Assembly (NCBI GenBank): GCA_002385265.1
Contig: DGDD01000241.1
Coordinates: forward strand, 1-21,250
Direction: 5' to 3'
Origin: Chitinophagaceae bacterium UBA3961
GTDB taxonomy: Bacteria > Bacteroidota > Bacteroidia > Chitinophagales > Chitinophagaceae
Length of the DNA: 21,250 nt
The notes under the pieces were generated by a model. It ran no database searches, was not told the origin of the DNA, and worked only from the letters and a program-made list of their open reading frames with translations. This document shows positions 16,022-21,250 of this stretch, piece by piece; positions within the stretch are counted from its first letter, which is position 1, and each line of letters starts with the position of its first letter. Both the position numbers and the translations under genes were made by a program.

Positions 16022-16834
16022 ATGAAAGAACGTTTGCTTTGCTTATTTATTTGCCTGTTCAGCATTTTAACGGTTTTTTCGCAACCGAAAGTGTTGTGTT
16101 TTTACAGTCGTTATAACGATCCCGCTCACTTGAGTTTTATTGAGGAAGCCAATACTTGGTTCAATCAAAAATCAATAGAATTCGGCTTTCAGTATGATAC
16201 TTGTTTGGGTTGGTCGAAATTGAACACCCAAGAACTGGAGAACTATCAATTGATCCTTTTTCTTGATTCCCGACCTGAAGACAGTGCTAGTAGAAAAGCT
16301 TTCGAACGATATATGCATCAGGGAGGTGCTTGGATCGGCTTTCATTTTGCGGGTTTTGCGTTGACCCCTTCTGAATTTAACGATGATTGGAACTGGTATC
16401 ATCATCAATTTCTGGGGTCGGGGGCGTACAAGAGCAATACTTGGAGGCCTACCGGAGCTTATTTAAAAAACGAATCAACCAATTCTCCTTTTTTACACCA
16501 GCTAAAAGACAGTTTTTGGGTCGGGCCAAACGAATGGTACCGCTGGGAAAACAATTTGAGAAAGAATAAGCAGATTCAAGTGTTGCTCTCGATACATCCG
16601 GCTTCTTTCCCATTAGGAACAGGCCCGAAACCGGAAGAAATTTGGCATGAAGGAGACTACCCGGTTGTTTGGACAAATAAAAACTACCGAATGCTTTACA
16701 TAAATATGGGGCATAACGATATGGATTATTCGAAGAATCCGGCTCCTAGTTTAAGTTATCAGTTCAACAACAGCAATTATTGCCGTTTGGTAGAAAATGC
16801 GCTTGCAATCTTTCTAAAACTACAAAAGCGCTAA
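16022..16834 (+). CDS. Exported ThuA-like domain protein
   Basis: A 270-residue protein with a signal peptide (hydrophobic 5-18, cut near VFSQ21). The remainder is a glutamine-amidotransferase-like ThuA domain: KVLCFYSRYNDPAHLSFIEE (23-42), YQLILFLDS (75-83), YMHQGGAWIGFHFAG (97-111), then DDWNWYHHQFLGSGAY (121-136) and, near the end, YPVVWTNKNYRMLYINMGHND. The family is named for trehalose utilisation; it is common in Bacteroidota, often near sugar-related dehydrogenases and isomerases, and lacks a proven catalytic role. The exported isomerase-like protein at 12176 is of the same broad habit but is not linked here. Its 3' end overlaps the patatin gene tail to tail by 15 bases. Confidence 0.84.
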   Translation: MKERLLCLFICLFSILTVFSQPKVLCFYSRYNDPAHLSFIEEANTWFNQKSIEFGFQYDTCLGWSKLNTQELENYQLILFLDSRPEDSASRKAFERYMHQGGAWIGFHFAGFALTPSEFNDDWNWYHHQFLGSGAYKSNTWRPTGAYLKNESTNSPFLHQLKDSFWVGPNEWYRWENNLRKNKQIQVLLSIHPASFPLGTGPKPEEIWHEGDYPVVWTNKNYRMLYINMGHNDMDYSKNPAPSLSYQFNNSNYCRLVENALAIFLKLQKR

Positions 16835-17584
16835 AAAGGCTGCTTCGGACTGCTTAGCAGCATCGTATCCGGCTTGCATAATTGCAGCGGATTTTTTCAC
16901 GTCAAACATCCCATAACTACTCAATTCCGGCTCAATGAATACCGCGCATTTCGACGCCTTAGAATGAATCTCAGCGGCGGTTACCAAGTGAAAGCAGCGA
17001 TCAATCATTTCTCTTGGCCCGAGGGGTGTTTTCTGAGCACTTAAATCGGCCAGCTTGTTCACATGAACTCCGATAACAAGATCTGTGGTTCCTATCAAGG
17101 GTTCAATCGGGAAATTATTAAGTACGCCTCCATCGTTCAAGGCTTCTCCGTCAATGTTAACCGGGGGAAAGATCACCGGAACGGCAGCGGATGCCAGTAC
17201 CATTTCTGCTAATGCTCCGGCTGATTTGGTTACCACGGTTCCACTTTTAACATTGGTTGCTGTAGCGAAAAAAGGCAATTGTAACTGTTCAAAACTATTA
17301 TGAGGGATGGCTTTTAGCAATACTTTTTTTAAAGCATCGAGAGAAAAGATGCCCGCCTTGCCCCAATAAATGGCATTCCAGCCAAAGTAATTGGTTGAAA
17401 TCAGGAGTTGATAAATTTCATCCGCTTTATAGCCCGCTGCAATTAAAGACCCTGCGATGGCCCCCGCGCTGGTACCCGACACCGCTGATACTTGAATGCC
17501 TTTCTCTTCTAAAAACTTCAATACTCCTAAATGAGCAAAGCCCCGTGCACCGCCGCCGGAAAGCACCAAACCGATTTTCTTCAT
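16820..17584 (-). CDS. Patatin-like phospholipase (RssA/YlbK-like)
   Basis: 254 residues from ATG 17584; the reading frame extends upstream to 17668, but the extension is unrelated to the family and contains the likely promoter. Patatin motifs are complete: glycine-rich oxyanion loop SGGGARG (9-15), nucleophile GTSAG (37-41, Ser39) and the dyad Asp151 in NDGGVLNNFP (150-159). ASAAVPVIFPP (131-141) is also typical. Such serine acyl hydrolases act on phospholipids or other acyl esters and work through a Ser-Asp dyad. No signal peptide and no POTRA/barrel (unlike PlpD-type), so cytoplasmic, at most membrane-associated. Monocistronic and divergent from the PD40-OmpA gene. Confidence 0.92.
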   Translation of the reverse strand: MKKIGLVLSGGGARGFAHLGVLKFLEEKGIQVSAVSGTSAGAIAGSLIAAGYKADEIYQLLISTNYFGWNAIYWGKAGIFSLDALKKVLLKAIPHNSFEQLQLPFFATATNVKSGTVVTKSAGALAEMVLASAAVPVIFPPVNIDGEALNDGGVLNNFPIEPLIGTTDLVIGVHVNKLADLSAQKTPLGPREMIDRCFHLVTAAEIHSKASKCAVFIEPELSSYGMFDVKKSAAIMQAGYDAAKQSEAAFLALL

Positions 17585-17598
17585 GAATGAAATTTGCT

Positions 17599-17606
17599 CA
17601 AAAATA
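17599..17606 (-). promoter_or_regulatory. -7 element for the patatin-like gene
   Basis: TATTTTTG on the minus strand is an exact TAnnTTTG match, 14 bases upstream of ATG 17584, predicting a leader of about 8-10 bases and excluding the longer start at 17668. No clear -33 TTTG was found. Confidence 0.45.
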
Positions 17607-17686
17607 GGAGTAATTCTTCTGCGCCCCCATACTTCCTCCTGTTCTTTTTCCTCCTCATCGGCCCACACAATATCAGTGTTTCCCCT

Positions 17687-17694
17687 TACGTTTG
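17687..17694 (+). promoter_or_regulatory. -7 element for the PD40-OmpA gene
   Basis: TACGTTTG is an exact TAnnTTTG match 43 bases ahead of the GTG start at 17738. It excludes the in-frame ATG at 17594 and supports the GTG, which directly begins a signal peptide. Confidence 0.5.
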
Positions 17695-17737
17695 TATTTA
17701 TAACCTGAAACCTGTATTTTACCTAAAATCCTGTACC

Positions 17738-19342
17738 GTGAAACGCCTTCTTACTGCATGTTTGCTGACATTTTCAGCATCCTTATTTGCTCAAGCTCCG
17801 GCAGATACCGCGGGCAAACTGATTCCTCAGAAGGAATTGGCAATTAAGACGAATACCATCATTAAGATTGAAAACTTGGGGCCGAATATCAATAGCGACC
17901 TTCCCGAACTGCGTCCCACCATTTCAGCGGATGGAAACATCTTATTCTTTATTTGCGAAAATCATCCGGCCAACACAAAATACAACTCGGTACCTAACTC
18001 TCAAGACATCTGGTATTCTTGGAGAGACGATGATGGAAAATGGTCGGAAGCGCGCCACTTAAGTTACCCACTCAATACCATGCAGTACAATGCAGTGTAT
18101 TGGGTATCTCCTGACAATAATAGAATTCTCATCAGAGGTGCTTTTCACAATGGAGCGTTTCTTGGAAAAGGAATTAGCATGAGTGTGCTGCAATCGAACG
18201 GCAGATGGTGCGAACCCGAAATGTTACGCATTAAGAACTACGAAAAATATGACAAAGGTCGACAGTCGGGCGCTTCCATGTCGCATGATGGTCAAACCTT
18301 ACTTCTTTATATCAGTCCTGTGCCCGGAGGAGAAGACAGCGATCTCTTCTTTTGTCAATTACAAAAAGACGGCACTTGGTCGGAGCCTAAAAGTTTGGGC
18401 AAACAGATCAATGGGGATGATACTGATGAAATGACGCCCTATTTGGCTGCAGATGGAGAAACCTTGTATTTCAGCAGCAATAGAAAAGGCAGTTTGGGCA
18501 GTAACGATATTTGGATGTCGAAACGATTGGATAAGACATGGCAAAAATGGTCGGAGCCAATAAATTTGGGATCCCCGATCAACACACCTGATTGGGATGC
18601 ATTTTTCACATTGGATGCCGGTGGTGAATATGCTTACTTGACTACCAAATTGAACACCATGGGAGAAAGCGATATTGTGAGAGTGAAGTTGCTGGAGAAA
18701 GAACGTCCGAAACCGGTGATCCTAGTGAGTGGTAATGTGTACAATGCGCACACGAAACAGCCATTGGCAGCTTCCTTAGTGTATGAAACCTTACCCGATG
18801 GTGCCATTGCAGGAAATGGTGTTTCAAGTGAAATGGACGGATCGTTTAAAATTGTGTTGCCATACGATAAAAACTACAGTATACATGCCAATGCAGATAA
18901 GTTCTTTGCACAATCGGAGAATCTAAATTTGGATTCAATGGTGAAGGCAGGTTACAAAGAAATTCATAAAGACCTATACCTAGTTCCCATTGAAATTGGT
19001 CAAGTAGTTCGATTGAACAATGTGTTCTTCGATTTTGATAAGGCAACGCTTCGCCCTGAATCATTTGTTGAATTAGACAGAGTGGTGGAATTGTTGAAGG
19101 AGAATCCCAAAATTGAAATTGAGTTAAGCGCACACACCGATAGTTACGGAAGTGATGATTACAATATGAAGTTGAGTGACAATCGTGCCAAGTCTTGCCG
19201 CGAATACATCCTAAGCAAGGGCATTAAAGAGTCGCGCATTATTTCGAAAGGATATGGAGAAACCATGCCTGTAGCACCAAATGATACTGATGAGAACCGA
19301 CAATTGAACAGAAGGGTAGAATTCAAGATTCTGAAAAATTAA
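17738..19342 (+). CDS. PD40 beta-propeller / CRD / OmpA-like envelope protein (PorE-like architecture without TPR)
   Basis: 534 residues from GTG 17738, chosen because it starts a standard signal peptide (KRLLTACLLTFSASLFAQ, cut near 19-20); the frame upstream to 17594 is not plausible protein. Residues about 45-320 hold PD40-type propeller repeats (RPTISADGNILFF, GASMSHDGQTLLL, TPYLAADGETLYFSSNRKG, SNDIWMSK), about 329-393 a carboxypeptidase-regulatory-like domain (VSGNVYNAHTKQPL, DGSFKIVLPY), and about 424-534 an OmpA_C domain (FFDFDKATLRPES, AHTDSYG with D468, LSDNRAKS with R483, LNRRVEFKI). The T9SS component PorE has TPR, PD40, CRD and OmpA domains in that order; the TPR part is missing here, so this is more likely a paralogue anchored to peptidoglycan than PorE itself. 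Confidence 0.9.
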   Translation: MKRLLTACLLTFSASLFAQAPADTAGKLIPQKELAIKTNTIIKIENLGPNINSDLPELRPTISADGNILFFICENHPANTKYNSVPNSQDIWYSWRDDDGKWSEARHLSYPLNTMQYNAVYWVSPDNNRILIRGAFHNGAFLGKGISMSVLQSNGRWCEPEMLRIKNYEKYDKGRQSGASMSHDGQTLLLYISPVPGGEDSDLFFCQLQKDGTWSEPKSLGKQINGDDTDEMTPYLAADGETLYFSSNRKGSLGSNDIWMSKRLDKTWQKWSEPINLGSPINTPDWDAFFTLDAGGEYAYLTTKLNTMGESDIVRVKLLEKERPKPVILVSGNVYNAHTKQPLAASLVYETLPDGAIAGNGVSSEMDGSFKIVLPYDKNYSIHANADKFFAQSENLNLDSMVKAGYKEIHKDLYLVPIEIGQVVRLNNVFFDFDKATLRPESFVELDRVVELLKENPKIEIELSAHTDSYGSDDYNMKLSDNRAKSCREYILSKGIKESRIISKGYGETMPVAPNDTDENRQLNRRVEFKILKN

Positions 19343-19363
19343 ATCGCTAAATAAAACCAACTG

Positions 19364-19405
19364 AAAGAGGCTTGTGCTAAATTTAAGCATGAAAGCCTCT
19401 TTTTT
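19364..19405 (+). terminator. Intrinsic terminator of the PD40-OmpA gene, overlapping the next gene's start
   Basis: AAAGAGGCTT (19364-19373) pairs perfectly with AAGCCTCTTT (19393-19402); an inner TGCT/AGCA pairing is possible in the loop. T6 at 19400-19405 follows, then A and T5. It lies 21 bases past the upstream stop. The ATG of the serine hydrolase (19389-19391) is inside the hairpin, and the T run encodes part of its signal peptide. Confidence 0.8.
19378..19385 (+). promoter_or_regulatory. Possible -7 element in the terminator loop
   Basis: TAAATTTA, one mismatch from TAnnTTTG, ends three bases before the serine hydrolase ATG. Transcripts begun here would be leaderless and lack the 5' arm of the terminator hairpin, allowing expression independent of read-through. 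One mismatch and no -33, so tentative. Confidence 0.25.
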
Positions 19406-20582
19406 ATTTTTAATAGCTTTTGGTGCCGCTGTTTCGATTCAGGCGCAGAAAAAAGCAAGTCTCTATTTTCCTCCGGCCGGCAGTTGGCAGCATCAAAGTG
19501 CTGCTTCGCAAGGATTTGATAGCGTCAAACTACAAAACGCTGTTCAATTTGCCATTTTGAAAGAAACCAAACGGCCTCGATCCATGAAAGAGAGTCAGGT
19601 ACTTGATTTTGGCAAAGAACCTTTTTCGGAACCGATTGGTGTGCAAGCAGATCGTGGAGCACCTTCCGGCATCATCATTCGTCATGGTTACATTGTTGCT
19701 GAATGGGGAGAACCCATGTCGGTAGATATGACGCACAGTGTTACGAAGAGCTTTTTAAGTACGGTTGTTGGAATGGCTGTTGATCGAAAACTGATTCAAT
19801 CGATTCAAGACCCGGTAAGTAAGTACATTGATGAAGTAGCCGTGTTTCAACCCGGTGGTGAACCACAATTGATTCAACCCTTTGGCACGGAACATAACAA
19901 GCGTTTGAATTGGGATGTGATGCTTCGTCAAACCAGCGATTGGGAAGGAACGCTATGGGGAAAGCCTGAATGGGCCGACCGACCTGAAAAGGACAGCACC
20001 AAATGGATCCGAAAAGAACGACGAGAGCCCGGTTCTGTATTTGAATACAATGATGTACGCGTAAATGCTTTGGCATTAGCAGCCACATGGGTTTGGAAGC
20101 GTCCATTGCCCGAAGTGGCCAGAGAATTCTTGATGAACCCGATTGGCGCCTCTTCAAGCTGGCATTGGAATGGGTATTCTAATAGCTTTATAGTTTTGGA
20201 TGGAAGACCGATACAATCGGTAAGTGGTGGTGGACATTGGGGCGGTGGACTGTTCATCAATGCTTATGATATGGCACGCTTTGGCTTATTGAGTTTACAC
20301 GAGGGCAATTGGAACGGAAAACAACTATTATCCAAAGACTGGTACAAAAAAGCTACCACCCCTACTTCAGCGAATACGGGCTATGGATTTATGAACTTTT
20401 TCTTGAACACAGAAAAGAAGCTCATTCCCGGAGCCCCCGAATCAGCGTATATGCATGTGGGTAATGGCGTGAATTTTATTTATGTAGACAAAGAACATGA
20501 TCTGGTTATTGTTTGCAGGTGGATTGAGAACTTGGAGAAAGGGAATTTTGTAGACAAAGTGTTAGAAGCAATTATCAATTAA
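19389..20582 (+). CDS. Exported serine hydrolase, class C beta-lactamase / PBP-like family
   Basis: 397 residues from ATG 19389, which begins a signal peptide (MKASFLFLIAFGAAVSIQAQ); the in-frame GTG at 19374 adds only five residues. The SxxK motif is SVTK (Ser117, Lys120) inside HSVTKSFLST. The second motif, Y-x-N in the family, reads YND (220-222, in FEYNDVRVNAL), so the Asn is replaced by Asp or shifted by one. The third motif is HVG (356-358), a common HxG version of KTG. GGGHWGGGLF and YDMARFGLL are typical of the esterase/peptidase branch. Family members are D-aminopeptidases, esterases or peptidoglycan-related enzymes; resistance to beta-lactams is unlikely to be its job. Periplasmic; its start lies inside the terminator of the preceding gene. 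Confidence 0.9.
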   Translation: MKASFLFLIAFGAAVSIQAQKKASLYFPPAGSWQHQSAASQGFDSVKLQNAVQFAILKETKRPRSMKESQVLDFGKEPFSEPIGVQADRGAPSGIIIRHGYIVAEWGEPMSVDMTHSVTKSFLSTVVGMAVDRKLIQSIQDPVSKYIDEVAVFQPGGEPQLIQPFGTEHNKRLNWDVMLRQTSDWEGTLWGKPEWADRPEKDSTKWIRKERREPGSVFEYNDVRVNALALAATWVWKRPLPEVAREFLMNPIGASSSWHWNGYSNSFIVLDGRPIQSVSGGGHWGGGLFINAYDMARFGLLSLHEGNWNGKQLLSKDWYKKATTPTSANTGYGFMNFFLNTEKKLIPGAPESAYMHVGNGVNFIYVDKEHDLVIVCRWIENLEKGNFVDKVLEAIIN

Positions 20583-20694
20583 GAATTAACAATTAATAAT
20601 TAATAATTGCGCTTTGAAAGTATTGTATTTCATGCATACGAGATGAAAGGCGCCATATAAAAGTGCAATTTTCTATCCGAGCGACTCCTCCAAC

Positions 20695-20779
20695 CGATAT
20701 TTTGAGTGGGTCCCACGAGGTCACTGAGTATCCCGAAGGGATTATCGAAGGGCCGACGTGGGAGCCACGAAAAATATCG
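20695..20779. repeat. 85-base imperfect inverted repeat with inner hairpin
   Basis: The arms 20695-20717 and 20757-20779 pair at 20 of 23 positions with no gaps (outer CGATATTTT and inner TCCCACG are perfect). The 39-base loop contains TCCC-GAA-GGGA (20731-20741), flanked by CTGAG and CGAAGG, the same flanks that surround the hairpin of the repeat element at 20802. No open reading frame; it resembles a REP/MITE-like structure. Confidence 0.75.
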
Positions 20780-20792
20780 AAAGATTAATAAA

Positions 20793-21126
20793 AAAATGCG
20801 TTGTCATTCCGAACGACTGAGTTTGCAAAGCAAACGAAGGAGAGAGGAACCTCGGAACGGGTTTTATAGAAAGAATCCGATATCGAAGCATTGACGCTAA
20901 ATGATATTTAGTGCTAGGCTATAGAGTAATTTAGTTTTTAAGTTGATACACTATTGAAGCATGGAACTCATCTTCACGCAAAAATGCCCAAAAGAACAAA
21001 TTCAAACCGGTATCTTTTGTAATGCCCAAACTCAAAAACTAAACAACTAAATCACTCAAGAACTCACTAACGAGTTTAGTGAAAAAAATCCCTTTCGAAA
21101 GCGTCTCTTCCATAACAACGCATTTT
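20793..21126. repeat. 12-base perfect inverted repeats bounding a 334-base segment
   Basis: AAAATGCGTTGT (20793-20804) and its exact reverse complement ACAACGCATTTT (21115-21126). In element orientation the 12-mer precedes copy B and follows copy C, as would a spacer in a former tandem array. No transposase and no obvious target duplication were seen. Confidence 0.6.
20802..20849 (+). repeat. Hairpin repeat element, copy B
   Basis: TGTCATTCCGAACGA (20802-20816), a stem-loop GTTTGC-AAA-GCAAAC (20821-20835), then GAGAGAGGAA (20840-20849). It shares the 15-base head and 10-base tail exactly with the inverted copy at 21131-21179. The head resembles a short dispersed repeat family common in Bacteroidota intergenic regions (recalled, not searched). 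Confidence 0.8.
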
Positions 21127-21130
21127 GAGT

Positions 21131-21179
21131 TTCCTCTCTCGCTGCGGCTGCTTTGCAGCCTCGCTCGTTCGGAATGACA
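21131..21179 (-). repeat. Hairpin repeat element, copy C (inverted)
   Basis: On the minus strand TGTCATTCCGAACGA (21165-21179), stem-loop GGCTGC-AAA-GCAGCC (21146-21160), GAGAGAGGAA (21131-21140). Relative to copy B, stem positions 2 and 3 change from T-A pairs to G-C and C-G pairs, so pairing is kept while sequence differs. Confidence 0.8.
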
Positions 21180-21199
21180 GGGATGTTTTATAACCACCC

Positions 21200-21250
21200 A
21201 GATTTCTCGCATCCTTCTTCAGGCCTTCGGCCTTGCGAAGCATGCTCGAA
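21200..21250 (-). repeat. Partial hairpin repeat element at the right edge
   Basis: On the minus strand this reads TTCGAGCATGCTTCGC, a hairpin AGGCC-GAA-GGCCT (21221-21233), then GAAGGATGCGAGAAATCT (to 21200). TTTCGAGC...GCGAGAAATCT is a widespread Bacteroidota intergenic repeat pattern (recalled). The expected TGTCAT head would lie just past the window end. Confidence 0.6.

Larger units (their letters stand above)
20583..21250. other. Non-coding, repeat-rich tail of the window
   Basis: 668 bases without a credible gene. It opens with an AT-rich stretch of ATTAAT-like units (20584-20608), followed by an imperfect inverted pair AATTGCGCTTT (20605-20615) and AAAGTGCAATT (20660-20670). It then holds an 85-base inverted repeat, two inverted copies of a hairpin element, a small hairpin CTAAAT-GAT-ATTTAG (20897-20911), and the start of another element at the right edge. 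A frame open across 20706-20894 consists mostly of repeat sequence and has no protein-like features. Confidence 0.75.

Noticed and set aside
17585..17668. N-terminal extension of the patatin gene
   Set aside because: Highly charged non-family sequence, and the promoter motif at 17599-17606 lies inside it; MKKIGLVLSGGG at 17584 is the normal patatin start.
17594..17737. N-terminal extension of the PD40-OmpA gene
   Set aside because: It overlaps the patatin promoter region and would bury the signal peptide; GTG 17738 gives a normal exported protein.
20706..20894. 62-codon open frame in the repeat-rich tail
   Set aside because: It runs through the inverted repeat and copy B, is extremely rich in Arg/Lys/Ser, and shows no family features or start context; it is a by-product of the repeats.
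21061..21091. CACTAA/TTAGTG hairpin followed by A7
   Set aside because: The A run is on the wrong side for a plus-strand terminator, and on the minus strand the T run precedes the hairpin, so it does not fit an intrinsic terminator.
1..21250. CRISPR array, tRNA, rRNA, insertion sequence or prophage
   Set aside because: No regularly spaced direct repeats, no cloverleaf-like or rRNA-like stretch, and no transposase, integrase or phage structural protein were seen on either strand.

Overview
The window looks like a chromosomal piece of a Bacteroidota genome, plausibly Chitinophagaceae or a related family (family level is inference). The evidence is a type IX secretion (T9SS) C-terminal sorting domain on one secreted protein, several OmpA-like and ApbE-DUF2271 proteins typical of the phylum, weak Shine-Dalgarno signals, and repeated matches to the Bacteroidota -7 promoter element TAnnTTTG just ahead of genes. 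I see no phage, plasmid, integrase, transposase, CRISPR array, tRNA or rRNA. About 97% of the first 20.6 kb is gene-dense; the last 670 bases are non-coding and rich in repeats.

Layout. 1-416 (+): 3' end of a NarL-family sensor kinase cut by the window edge. 420-2548 (-): a two-gene unit, an ApbE-like/DUF2271 protein followed by a PepSY-type membrane protein, under a promoter with a perfect palindrome centred on its -7 box. 2616-3665 (-): S41 peptidase. 3775-5604 (-): T9SS-exported delta-60-repeat protein with its own terminator and probably a long leader. 5871-7426 (-): M19 dipeptidase translationally coupled to a VOC-fold protein. 7682-7972 (+): small CBM48/isoamylase-N-like protein. 8043-10262 (-): B12-binding-type radical SAM enzyme with an unusual cysteine spacing. 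10309-11193 (+): RluF. 11190-12163 (-): GreA-like protein plus an unknown helical protein, coupled. 12176-13135 (+): exported xylose-isomerase-like TIM barrel. 13139-15930 (-): three-gene unit of a triple-OmpA-domain protein, a NudK-type Nudix hydrolase and an exported alpha/beta hydrolase. 16022-16834 (+): exported ThuA-like protein. 16820-17584 (-): patatin-like phospholipase. 17738-19342 (+): PD40-CRD-OmpA envelope protein. 19389-20582 (+): exported class C beta-lactamase-like serine hydrolase whose start codon lies inside the terminator of the gene before it. 20583-21250: cluster of hairpin repeats, including two inverted copies of one element with compensatory stem changes and the beginning of another element at the window edge.

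The genes are mostly envelope or periplasmic proteins and housekeeping enzymes. They do not form one recognisable pathway, and I do not see a convincing new multi-gene system. The most unusual items are the CX4CX2C radical SAM motif, the ApbE homologue lacking its metal-binding aspartate, the start codon embedded in a terminator, the three OmpA domains that progressively lose their peptidoglycan ligands, and the covarying repeat elements. Convergent genes are packed tail to tail with overlaps or 3-base gaps at four of the five convergent junctions.
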